NCBI RefSeq assembly: GCF_008085915.1
Contig: NZ_VSJK01000007.1
Span: 1-64,000 of the forward strand
Origin: Oceaniovalibus sp. ACAM 378
GTDB lineage: Bacteria > Pseudomonadota > Alphaproteobacteria > Rhodobacterales > Rhodobacteraceae
Direction of reading: 5' to 3'
DNA length: 64,000 nt
In this document: one piece after another, positions 16,490-24,171 of the stretch
How positions within the stretch are numbered: position 1 is the stretch's first letter
Layout: each line of letters starts with the position of its first letter
Notes under the pieces: generated by a model
The model's database searches: none
The model's input: only the letters and a program-made list of their open reading frames with translations
What the model was told of the DNA's origin: nothing
Position numbers and translations under genes: made by a program

Positions 16490-17473
16490 ATGTGGGATTT
16501 TAATGTCGGCAACGCATTGGGCATGATGCTGCGCACCCTGCCGTTCATCCTCTTGCGTATGGCGGTCTATTTCGGGATCACCCTTGGCTATATTCTGGTC
16601 ACTGGCGTGGGTGCCGGGGTTGGTTACGGCGTCGGCGGATTCGGCGACGAAGGGTTTCAGGCCAGCAGCACCATGTGGGGCGGTTTCGCCGGGTTCGGGA
16701 TCTTTGGCGCAATCATGTACTGGGCGCGTGAATACATCCTTTATATCGTCAAGGCCGGTCACATCGCGGTCCTGATCGAACTGATCGATGGCAAACCCAT
16801 GCCGCAGGGTCGCGGTCAGATCGCCCATGCCACGGCAGTGGTGAAGCAGCGTTTTCCCGAAGCAAGCGTATTGTTCGCCATCGACCAGCTTATCAAGGGT
16901 GTGATCCGGGCGATCACCGGTCTGGCACGTGGTATCCTGACCATTCTGCCGCTCCCCGGAGTGCAGCAGATTGCCAGTATCCTGTCCGCGTTTCTGCGGG
17001 TTGCCGTTGGATTCATCGACGAGGTGATCCTCGCCTATGCGATCCGGACCAATTCCACCAATGCCTGGATGTCCGCCAAAGAGGCGTTGGTCCTGTATGG
17101 GCAAAACTACAAGGTGATGTTGAAGAATGCGGCGTGGCTGGCGATCATCGTCTATGGACTCAGCTTCATCGTGTTCGTCCTCATGCTCGCTCCGGCGGCG
17201 CTGGTGGTGTATCTGATGCCGGGTGCCTGGGCGGCGGGTGGCGTTGTCTTCGCGCTGCTGTTTGCCTGGAGCGTCAAGGCAGCCCTGCTCGAACCTTTCG
17301 CAATCACCTGCATGATGCAGGTCTATTTCAAGACGATCGAAGGCCAGCAGCCGAACCCCGAATGGGAGGCCAAGCTGGAGCAGATGTCGGGCAAGTTCCG
17401 CAAACTCAAGGACCGTGCATTCGGATCCGCAGGCGAAACGGCTCAGACAGTCGAAGGCGCACGCCAGGTATAA
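16490..17473 (+). CDS. Multi-spanning inner-membrane protein of unknown function
   Basis: The 327-residue product begins at an ATG with CAGGAG 6-7 bases upstream. Five or six hydrophobic spans are visible: about 12-36, 56-78, 135-160 (amphipathic), 205-235 and 240-265. Gly-rich stretches occur in the first third (GVGAGVGYGVGGFG). The C-terminal 50 residues are charged and probably cytoplasmic. No conserved domain is recognised. It lies between a lipoprotein and a VWA protein on the same strand, which suggests an envelope complex. Confidence 0.65.
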   Translation: MWDFNVGNALGMMLRTLPFILLRMAVYFGITLGYILVTGVGAGVGYGVGGFGDEGFQASSTMWGGFAGFGIFGAIMYWAREYILYIVKAGHIAVLIELIDGKPMPQGRGQIAHATAVVKQRFPEASVLFAIDQLIKGVIRAITGLARGILTILPLPGVQQIASILSAFLRVAVGFIDEVILAYAIRTNSTNAWMSAKEALVLYGQNYKVMLKNAAWLAIIVYGLSFIVFVLMLAPAALVVYLMPGAWAAGGVVFALLFAWSVKAALLEPFAITCMMQVYFKTIEGQQPNPEWEAKLEQMSGKFRKLKDRAFGSAGETAQTVEGARQV

Positions 17474-17546
17474 TTCACTCAGACACAGCCCCCGTGGGGG
17501 GCGTGGAGATTTGCGCGCACTCGACTGGCGCAAGGAGGAACGGGAT

Positions 17547-19556
17547 ATGAAAAAGAACGCACGCAGTCTGGCGGCAATGATGATCGCTGGCGGTATCGCC
17601 TGTGCAGCACCGGCAAGTGCGGCAGATGATGTCGTGATCGTCTATGACGCCTCGGGCTCCATGTGGGGCCAGATTGATGGAGTCAGCAAGATTGAAATCG
17701 CCCGCGACGTGCTGGCCGGTCTGGTGGACGAGTGGGACGCGGGCACCAACCTGGGCCTTGTCGCCTATGGGCACCGAAGCCAGGGCGATTGCACCGATAT
17801 CGAAACGCTGATTTCCCCCGCCCCGCTGGACAGGGCCAGTTTTATCGACACCGTCAATGGGATCAGGCCGGTGGGCAAAACGCCGATCTCTGCCTCGGTG
17901 CAGCACGCCGCCGATCTGTTGTCCTATCGTGACAATTCCGCGACAGTCATCTTGATCTCGGACGGGGTCGAAACCTGCAACGCCGATCCCTGCGCGCTCG
18001 CTGCACAGCTTGCGAAACAAGGTGTCAAATTCACCGCGCATGTGGTGGGTTTCGATCTTGAGGACGCGGCCCATGCCAGCCTGTCCTGTATCGCTGAGAA
18101 CACCGGCGGCGTTTTTGTGCCCGCGGGCAATGCAGCCGAGTTGCACGATGCGCTGGATCAGGTTCAAAGCGCCATGGAATTGAAGCCGGTCATGCCCGAA
18201 CCGGAACCGGAACTTCCCGAGGTCGGGATTTCCGGTCCGGCCAGTGTCACGACCGGTGCGGCCTTCGATGTCACATGGTCGGGCAGCGTTCACCCGCAGG
18301 ACTTTATCACCATCGTCCCTATGGGGGCCAAGGAGGGCGAGAGCGGCGCTTATATCCGCGTGCGTGACATGACCGAAGGAACCCTGATCGCCCCCGCCGA
18401 GATCGGGTTGTACGAACTGCGCTATGTCCTGAACGAGGGGCGGCGCACGCTGGCCACCGCCACCATCGAGGTGATCGAGGCCGAAGTCGGGATCGCCGGT
18501 CCGGCCAATGTCACGACCGGCGCGGCCTTCGATGTCACATGGTCGGGCAGCGTTCATCCGCAGGACTTTATCACCATCGTCCCCATGGGAGCCAAGGAGG
18601 GCGAGAGCGGCGCTTATATCCGCGTGCGCGACATGACCGAAGGAGTTCTGACCGCCCCCGCCGAGATCGGGCTGTACGAACTGCGCTATGTCCTGAACGA
18701 GGGGCGGCGCACGCTGGCCACCGCCGCCATTGAAGTGGTCGAGGCCGAGGTCGGGATTGCCGGTCCGCACAATGTCATGACCGGCGCGGCCTTCGATGTC
18801 ACATGGTCGGGCAGTGTTCACCCGCAGGACTTTATCACCATCGTCCCCATGGGGACCAAAGAGGGTGAGAGCGGCGCTTATATCCGGGTGCGTGACATGA
18901 CCGAAGGAACCCTGACCGCCCCCGCCGAGATCGGGCTGTATGAACTGCGCTATGTCCTGAACGAAGGAAGGCGCACGCTGGCCACCGCCGCCATTGAGGT
19001 GGTCAGTGCGTCGATAACCCTCTCTGGTCCGACGACCGTACGAGAGGGAACGCCGGTGGCGATCGGCTGGTCGCAAAGTGTCAACGTCAACGATTTTATC
19101 ACGATCGTCACGGCAGGTGCGGCTGAAGGCAGCGCTGGCGATTATATCCGCGTCCGCTCCGCAACCGAAGGCGAGCTGGCCGCCCCGGACGGGCCGGGCC
19201 TCTATGAGATTCGCTATGTTCTGGAGGAGGGCAAAAAGACCCTCGCCAGCGCCACACTGGAGGTGGTGCATGCAGATGCGCCGCTTGACGATGGTGCAGG
19301 GCTGTCGGTGCCGAAATCCGCCGCGCCCGGTGAGACGATAACGGTGACATGGACCGGGGAGAGTGACAGTGCGGATCAGCGAATCGCACTTGCACGCTCG
19401 GAACAGCCAGATTTCAGCTGGATCTCTGTTCAGTCTGTCACAGCGGAAAAATCCATGGAGCTGACGATGCCGGATGAGGCGGGCTTGTATGAGGTCCGGT
19501 TTCTGGATGTTGCCGGTCGTCAGGTTCTTGGCCGCGCGATCGTTGACGTGAAATGA
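17547..19556 (+). CDS. Exported VWA-domain protein with tandem beta-sandwich repeats
   Basis: The 669-residue product starts after AAGGAGGAA and has a signal peptide (1-26). A von Willebrand factor A domain with an intact MIDAS motif DASGS (residues 34-38) follows and ends near 200. After a Pro/Glu linker (PEPEPELPE) there are about five repeat units of roughly 88 residues. Three are almost identical (about 225-312, 313-400, 401-488) and two are diverged (489-576 and about 580-669). Each has a GAAFDVTWSGS / DFITIVPMG / LYELRYVLNEGRRTLA pattern, probably an Ig-like sandwich. The role is likely metal-dependent adhesion or complex assembly in the periplasm or outside the cell. Confidence 0.8.
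   Translation: MKKNARSLAAMMIAGGIACAAPASAADDVVIVYDASGSMWGQIDGVSKIEIARDVLAGLVDEWDAGTNLGLVAYGHRSQGDCTDIETLISPAPLDRASFIDTVNGIRPVGKTPISASVQHAADLLSYRDNSATVILISDGVETCNADPCALAAQLAKQGVKFTAHVVGFDLEDAAHASLSCIAENTGGVFVPAGNAAELHDALDQVQSAMELKPVMPEPEPELPEVGISGPASVTTGAAFDVTWSGSVHPQDFITIVPMGAKEGESGAYIRVRDMTEGTLIAPAEIGLYELRYVLNEGRRTLATATIEVIEAEVGIAGPANVTTGAAFDVTWSGSVHPQDFITIVPMGAKEGESGAYIRVRDMTEGVLTAPAEIGLYELRYVLNEGRRTLATAAIEVVEAEVGIAGPHNVMTGAAFDVTWSGSVHPQDFITIVPMGTKEGESGAYIRVRDMTEGTLTAPAEIGLYELRYVLNEGRRTLATAAIEVVSASITLSGPTTVREGTPVAIGWSQSVNVNDFITIVTAGAAEGSAGDYIRVRSATEGELAAPDGPGLYEIRYVLEEGKKTLASATLEVVHADAPLDDGAGLSVPKSAAPGETITVTWTGESDSADQRIALARSEQPDFSWISVQSVTAEKSMELTMPDEAGLYEVRFLDVAGRQVLGRAIVDVK
18219..19010 (+). 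repeat. Three tandem near-identical 264-bp units inside the VWA gene
   Basis: The units begin at 18219, 18483 and 18747, each exactly 264 bp (88 codons). By eye the first two differ at under 20 positions, mostly synonymous. A fourth, strongly diverged copy begins near 19011. Units this similar can recombine, so copy number may vary between strains or be collapsed in short-read assemblies. Confidence 0.9.
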
Positions 19557-19777
19557 TGCTGCGTCTGGCTTTTCCGATTGCTGTCATCTCGCTTGGTCTT
19601 TGGACCTCGGGTGCGCAGGCCGACCTTGACGGGCACGGGCCGGACTCTTGGCGGGTGATTGGCGTCGCCGCCAATGACATGCTGAACGCGCGCATGGGTC
19701 CGGGCACCGACACCGCCCGACCGAACGCCCCATTGCGGATCTTCCGCGTCGAATACGGCGACAGAAGCTATCCGTGA
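19553..19777 (+). pseudogene. Truncated SH3-domain exported protein
   Basis: The 74-residue product starts with ATG overlapping the VWA stop (ATGA). It has a signal peptide (about 1-23) and an SH3b-like opening (VAANDMLNARMGPGTD) but stops just after the first strands. Single-domain SH3 proteins are usually longer. One frame over, YP is followed by VIG, as in the usual YPVIG continuation, which hints at a one-base deletion near 19774. The downstream sequence in that frame is not clearly conserved. It is either a decayed gene or a very short variant. Confidence 0.5.
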
Positions 19778-19945
19778 TCGGGATGGCCGTTGAAACCCTG
19801 AGCCGTGGGTCCGCCACGTTCGGCCCCGTGGGGGCTGTCGATTGTCGCGCTAAGGCATCTCGTCAGGGGCACAGAAACCGACGACTTCCCATATCAGGGT
19901 CGGTGTGGATCTGTTGCGGGCAACCGCCCACCCGTGAGTGCGGGT

Positions 19946-20527
19946 CTAGCCGCCAAATCCCGTGCGCCCGGTCCCAGCTTTGCCAAACCCGCCGCGCGAA
20001 TTGGCGGTGGCGCGGCTCATCGGGGCTTTTCCCGCCGTCGAGGTGGGGCGGGTGAACTGCGATGTACTCAGCTTGGTCGCACCCTTATTGGCGGAAAACG
20101 TGCTTGAACGCGCCGCATTGGTGAACTTCCCGTCCGAGGTCTTGTAAAGCGGTTGGCCCGCCGACATTCCCGCACGTCCGCCAAGCATGTTGCCGATCAG
20201 ATAGCCCGCCATGAGCGGCATGAAGATGCTGCCCGATCCGCCCTGCGTTGTCGTCGCCTCAGTGCCGCAGGCCCCGGCGCCGTGCTGTTCTTCGCAGACG
20301 GCCTGACTGTCATAGCGCGGTGCCGCATCGACATGCAGGGCCTCGGCTGCGGCAAAAGCCTCTTCGCAGTCCTGCGACGAGAATATCCCGCCGCGCGGTG
20401 CTTCGTCGGTGCAGCTTTGCAGATCCGGAAAGGCCTCGGCATCCACCTGTTCGTCTCGGCAGCCAGCAAGCGTAAAGGCGGCGGCACCAAGGATCGCGAT
20501 GGCGACCCGATTAGAGCGTTTGGTCAT
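19946..20527 (-). CDS. DUF1190 (YgiB-like) lipoprotein
   Basis: The 193-residue product has a lipoprotein signal with Cys in TLAGC (about 22). It contains the conserved DUF1190 pattern: FPDLQSCTDE, then CEEAFAAAEALHVDAAPRYDSQAVCEEQHGAGAC. A glycine-rich membrane-like patch (about 100-120) and a Ser/Thr/Gly-rich tail with ARSSTFSANKG and GFGKAG follow. YgiB-type lipoproteins are encoded next to YgiC glutathionylspermidine-synthase homologues, and exactly that gene lies 45 bp upstream here. The physiological role is unknown. Confidence 0.85.
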   Translation of the reverse strand: MTKRSNRVAIAILGAAAFTLAGCRDEQVDAEAFPDLQSCTDEAPRGGIFSSQDCEEAFAAAEALHVDAAPRYDSQAVCEEQHGAGACGTEATTTQGGSGSIFMPLMAGYLIGNMLGGRAGMSAGQPLYKTSDGKFTNAARSSTFSANKGATKLSTSQFTRPTSTAGKAPMSRATANSRGGFGKAGTGRTGFGG

Positions 20528-20572
20528 GACAATCCTGCCTCTTGGTCAAATAATAGACGATAATTGTGCACA

Positions 20573-21799
20573 TCATGCAGTGATATAGTGCGGTTTGAAA
20601 CGCGACAAATCCTGAGTGATGCGTGAACGGTCTTCGCGGACACCGATGCCTGTGCAGCTGTCGCCGATGATCCATGCCCCTATCACCGGGCGAAAGCCAT
20701 CGAACTGCGGCAAAGGCGCATAGGCCTGAATGATGCGCGGATGTTCAGCGTATTCGGTATTCTGCGACTGTTCGACGATCTCGGTGCCCTTCAGGATGGT
20801 CACCGACGCACCTTCGCGTGACAGGATCGGCTTGCTCACACGGCCGGCCATCAGTTGCGCCTCGGCCCGGCCAAAAGCTTCGGCCACCTCCGCCGCAGCC
20901 GCGCCACGCCCGGCGATGGCATCACTGATGTCCTGTTCAAAGAACGCCGGCAAAAGGTTGGGATGCCCCTCAAACATCTGCCAGAGCACCGGCAACAGCC
21001 CCTTGTTCGACAACAGCGCCTTCCATGCCGGTTCGAGAAACAGGCAGTTCGATCCGGCGATATGATCGGCATAGTCATCGCGCAGCAGGTCTTCCCAGGG
21101 ATAGAGTTTGAACAGTACGCCCATGACCCGATCCTGATCATCCAGAAACTGGCCCTTCTCGCTGATCGCGATCTTGTCCAGATCACAGTAATGCGCCCCC
21201 ATCCCCGCCTCGCGCGCGGCCCAGCCCATGGCCTCGACCGTGCCGTAATCTTCGGGGTTGTCGCCGACAGCGGTAAAGTGCAAATCGCTTCCGGGCTCAA
21301 AGACCGCGCCGAACCGCGCGACCAGAGCCTCATGGATGCCGTTGAATTGGTCCGACCCTTCGGAAAGCACACCTGCGGCAAGCTGATCCTCGAACCATTG
21401 CCATTGAAACGCGGCGCTCTCGTAAAGCGAGGTCGGCGTGTCTGCGTTGTATTCCAACAGCTTGGCAGGGCCATTGCCATCATAGGCAAGGTCAAAGCGG
21501 CCATAGATTTCGGGATCTTCCCGGCGCCAGCTTTCAACGACAAGATCGCGGTGCGCTTCGGGGATCGCGAGCCGCTCCATCAGGCCTTCGTTTGCGATGA
21601 TATGCGCCACCGCCTCGCGGCACATGGAATGAAGCTCGGTCGCAGGGTCTTCGATATCGTTCTCGATCTGGGCGAGCGAGAATTCATAGGCCGAGGATTC
21701 ATCCCAATAGGGTTCGCCATGCATGTCGGCAAAGGTGAATCCAACCTCTTTGGCATGGTCGCGCCAATGCGGTCTTTCGGGCAGTACGATTTTCTGCAT
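20573..21799 (-). CDS. Glutathionylspermidine synthase family ATP-grasp protein (YgiC/YjfC-like)
   Basis: The 408-residue product matches the C-terminal synthetase domain of glutathionylspermidine synthase across its length: RRWDHAKE-like opening, YGRFDLAYDGNGPAKLLEYNADTPTSLYE, KLYPWEDLL, NKGLLPVLW, KPILSREGASV and a final IGDSCTGIGVREDRSRITQDLSRF. It is an ATP-grasp ligase. YgiC homologues lack the amidase domain and, as far as I know, their substrate is not established. GGAGGAG precedes the ATG. It lies 175 bp downstream of csoR on the same strand and 45 bp upstream of the DUF1190 gene. Confidence 0.88.
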   Translation of the reverse strand: MQKIVLPERPHWRDHAKEVGFTFADMHGEPYWDESSAYEFSLAQIENDIEDPATELHSMCREAVAHIIANEGLMERLAIPEAHRDLVVESWRREDPEIYGRFDLAYDGNGPAKLLEYNADTPTSLYESAAFQWQWFEDQLAAGVLSEGSDQFNGIHEALVARFGAVFEPGSDLHFTAVGDNPEDYGTVEAMGWAAREAGMGAHYCDLDKIAISEKGQFLDDQDRVMGVLFKLYPWEDLLRDDYADHIAGSNCLFLEPAWKALLSNKGLLPVLWQMFEGHPNLLPAFFEQDISDAIAGRGAAAAEVAEAFGRAEAQLMAGRVSKPILSREGASVTILKGTEIVEQSQNTEYAEHPRIIQAYAPLPQFDGFRPVIGAWIIGDSCTGIGVREDRSRITQDLSRFKPHYITA

Positions 21800-21974
21800 G
21801 TGGCGTCTCCTCCGCTTTCCGGGCAGGTCTAGGTCGAATTTGCAGGGGTGACCAGACTTGGTTCATTCGAATGCGGCGCAGAATATAGCGATATCCCTGC
21901 AAAGAGGTGGCCAAACCTTGTCCGAGGGGGCCGGTTTCTGCGGTGTCGCACTGACCCTTCGCAGGCAGACAGCG

Positions 21975-22247
21975 TTATCCTTGGGTCTTTTGCAGCAAGG
22001 CGATCAGCTCGTTGAATTTTTCTTGCTGATCTTGCGGATTGCCGCTGCCGATTGCTTCTTCGACACAATGCTTGGCGTGGTTCTCCAGCACCAACCGCTC
22101 GACCCCTTTCAGCGCAGATCGGATGGCAGCGGTCTGAGTGAGGATATCGACGCAATATCGATCCTCTTCGACCATCCGCGCAACACCGCGGACCTGCCCT
22201 TCCAGACGGGCCAGCCGGTCGAGCGTCTTTTGTTTGTCTTGTTTCAC
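21975..22247 (-). CDS. csoR: CsoR-family copper-sensing transcriptional repressor
   Basis: The 90-residue product starts at a GTG (22245-22247) with GGAGG 6 bases upstream. It is the canonical all-helical DUF156/CsoR fold: LDRLARLEGQVRGVARMVEEDRYCVDI. Metal ligands match the copper pattern C-H-C (C32, H57, C61) and not the His-rich nickel/formaldehyde type. Cu(I) binding releases it from DNA. The 17-bp palindrome at 22301-22317 lies 54 bases upstream of the start, so it is likely autoregulated and controls the divergent DUF305 gene, and through the matching site at 9091-9107 the copper ATPase unit. Confidence 0.88.
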   Translation of the reverse strand: MKQDKQKTLDRLARLEGQVRGVARMVEEDRYCVDILTQTAAIRSALKGVERLVLENHAKHCVEEAIGSGNPQDQQEKFNELIALLQKTQG

Positions 22248-22300
22248 TTTGCCCTCCGTAAAAAGGAGCTGATGGAACCATTTTCCGCGCGGCCGGTTGG

Positions 22301-22317
22301 ATACCGAGAGGGGGTAT
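22301..22317. promoter_or_regulatory. Putative CsoR operator 2 in the csoR/DUF305 divergent region
   Basis: ATACCGAGAGGGGGTAT has the same ATACC-N7-GGTAT half-sites and spacing as operator 1 at 9091-9107, while the 7-bp centre differs. It lies 54 bases from the csoR start and 30 bases from the DUF305 start and can serve both promoters. Confidence 0.65.
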
Positions 22318-22346
22318 GCCCGCAGCCACAGGGGAAGGTAGGTAGC

Positions 22347-22877
22347 ATGATGGATCACCACAAGCCAAATGACGAGAATGAAAGTGGCGCAATGGGATAT
22401 GGCCGGTTCGCGGCGATGATCGCCACATCGACAATCGTGATGTTCGGGCTGATGTACCTCAATACCTACGCGCTCGATCATGTCTTCTTTTCACAGACCC
22501 GGATGTGGATGGCGCTTTATATGGGCGCGGCCATGGCGGTGATCATGCTCGCCTTCATGCTGGGGATGTATTCCAACCGCACGGTCAACATCGCCATTTT
22601 CGCCGGGGCGATCGCAACTTTCGCTGTCTCATTGTGGCTTGTGCGCAGTCAGGAAACGGTGGACGACCTTGCGTGGATGCGCGCGATGATTCCGCACCAC
22701 TCGATCGCAATCCTGACCAGCGAGCGGGCCGATATTTCCGACCCACGGGTGCGCGCACTGGCCGACGCGATCATCGAGGCACAGCGCGGTGAAATCGCCG
22801 AGATGAAGCGCTATATCACCGACATCGAAGCCAATGGTGATGCTGCGCCGGGGACACCCCGCGACAAGCCAGAATGA
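22347..22877 (+). CDS. DUF305 membrane protein
   Basis: The 176-residue product has three N-terminal membrane spans (about 18-42, 50-72, 78-98). A DUF305 domain follows with the signature MRAMIPHHSIAIL and a second conserved part ALADAIIEAQRGEIAEMKRYI. The His-Met rich helices of DUF305 (ferritin-like) are associated with copper handling. The N-terminus MMDHHK adds His. It is transcribed divergently from csoR with the shared operator in between. AAGGTAGG lies close before the ATG pair. Confidence 0.85.
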   Translation: MMDHHKPNDENESGAMGYGRFAAMIATSTIVMFGLMYLNTYALDHVFFSQTRMWMALYMGAAMAVIMLAFMLGMYSNRTVNIAIFAGAIATFAVSLWLVRSQETVDDLAWMRAMIPHHSIAILTSERADISDPRVRALADAIIEAQRGEIAEMKRYITDIEANGDAAPGTPRDKPE

Positions 22878-23087
22878 GCACGGCGATCAGGTGATGGAAT
22901 TCTCCCCTAACAGCAAATCTGGTAAGCTCTGATTGCCGGATGGAACCGGCGCCTACGGCAGTGACATCGGCGCTTGCTGAACGAATTGCTTGTGCTGAAG
23001 ATTATCCACACCGATCGATTTCCTGCGTCTGACGGCCAAGGCAATCTACAACGGAACACTTCTGTTAACTAACTTGAAGGAAAAATC

Positions 23088-23474
23088 ATGGAAACGGAAA
23101 AAACTGAAAACGGTATTCTTGAACATTGGACGCCCGAGGAAGTGAAAGAGGCATTTGCGCGGGATGAAATCGTTTTGATTGACGTGCGCACCCCACAGGA
23201 ATTCAGCTTTGAACGGATTGATGGAGCATTGCTTGCCCCGATGCAGGCCTTCAAGCCAAATCACCTGCCCGGACAGTCTGAGAAGAGGATCGTATTTCAC
23301 TGCGGCTCCGGGGTGCGCTCCAGCAAGGTCGCCAAGCAGTATCTGGAAAGCGGCGTCGACCGGGTCGCCCATATGAAGGGCGGGTTCGGAGCGTGGAAAG
23401 CCGCCGGTTTTGAGTATACTGGAACAGATATGGCGACAGGCGCTCCTGTAAAGAAAAAGGAGTCTACTGGTTAA
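23088..23474 (+). CDS. Single-domain rhodanese-like protein
   Basis: The 128-residue cytoplasmic protein has a rhodanese fold: LIDVRTPQEFSFERIDGA, then the active-site loop FHCGSGVRSS with the catalytic Cys (about 71), then VAHMKGGFGAWKAAG. It transfers sulfane sulfur to an acceptor such as thiols or cyanide. It stands alone, with about 200 bp of non-coding DNA before it and about 700 bp after it. Its base composition appears less GC-rich than its neighbours, which suggests acquisition with the copper region. AAGGA lies 7-8 bases before the ATG. Confidence 0.85.
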   Translation: METEKTENGILEHWTPEEVKEAFARDEIVLIDVRTPQEFSFERIDGALLAPMQAFKPNHLPGQSEKRIVFHCGSGVRSSKVAKQYLESGVDRVAHMKGGFGAWKAAGFEYTGTDMATGAPVKKKESTG

Positions 23475-24090
23475 GAGCTGAGCCCTTCGGTGTTATTCCC
23501 GACTCTGACGGCACGCTTAGACTGCATCCAGAACCATCCGCAGAACTGCGGCTTGTGGCTGGCACGCCATAAAAAAGCAGACCTGCCCGAATAGTCGCTG
23601 AACTTCGCTCCTTCTAACCGGATACGCGGTCATTGTGATTGGGGCTGTGGCTTGGGCATATGCCCATGCACATTCTCAGATCTGACTGTGAGTTAAGGAA
23701 CGATGATGTCGTCACAGGATCATATCTCGCGTGTTCTGACCGGCCCGCAGGTGAACTGTTGCGACAGTTTTCCTAAGGGCTGTGTCTGGCCAATGGCGGG
23801 GTGATACCCGATGCAACTCCATGGCTGTGACGAGTTCTGAAAGCCGGTTCGCCACCAGTTAACGCAAGACTGGCCTGCGTTTACCCTGGATTTGTGCGGT
23901 CTGGACCAAGATCTGTTGAGTGCCTCAACTCGACCATGGCGAAGCCATCGCTGATCTGCGTCGGAACAAAGCGTCGCTCTGCATCGCCCCCCGTCAAGAA
24001 CGCCGATCAAGGTGACCGCGGATCTCTACATTCCCGCATCGAACTGCACGGACCTTCATATTTCTACGGGGTGAGCATCATTAGATATTG
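23475..24090. other. Long non-coding stretch before serC
   Basis: About 600 bases hold no supportable gene. Two small perfect stems sit side by side: GTTGAG-tgc-CTCAAC (23916-23930) and ATGGC-gaa-GCCAT (23937-23949). Open frames on both strands lack family signatures. It may be a remnant of an element that marked the border of the copper region, but no terminal repeats or transposase motifs were found. Confidence 0.45.
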
Positions 24091-24100
24091 CTGTTTATTC

Positions 24101-24163
24101 AGGGTGAGCGTATTGCGCGAAGTGGGACACCTCTCCCCAACGAGAGGCATATATCTGTGAGGA
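24101..24163 (+). promoter_or_regulatory. Candidate serC leader RNA element
   Basis: Directly upstream of serC, CCTCTC (24130-24135) pairs with GAGAGG (24142-24147) over a six-base loop, preceded by GCGTATTGCGCGAAGTGGGACA and followed by the serC ribosome binding site GAGGA (24159-24163). A conserved serC leader motif is known from alphaproteobacteria and occurs at this position. I cannot run a covariance model, so this is a positional and structural suggestion. Confidence 0.4.
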
Positions 24164-24171
24164 TACCATAG

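Noticed and set aside
18219-19010. Possible CRISPR-like array
   Set aside because: The repeats are 264 bp, contiguous, in-frame and coding, with no spacers.
17475-19271. A 598-codon minus-strand frame opposite the VWA gene
   Set aside because: It shows repeats only because it mirrors the repeats of the VWA gene. It has no signal sequence or family match.
19774-20055. A 93-codon plus-strand frame after the SH3 remnant
   Set aside because: Overlaps the DUF1190 gene in antisense. Only the first few residues (VIG) look like SH3, and the rest is shadow-like.
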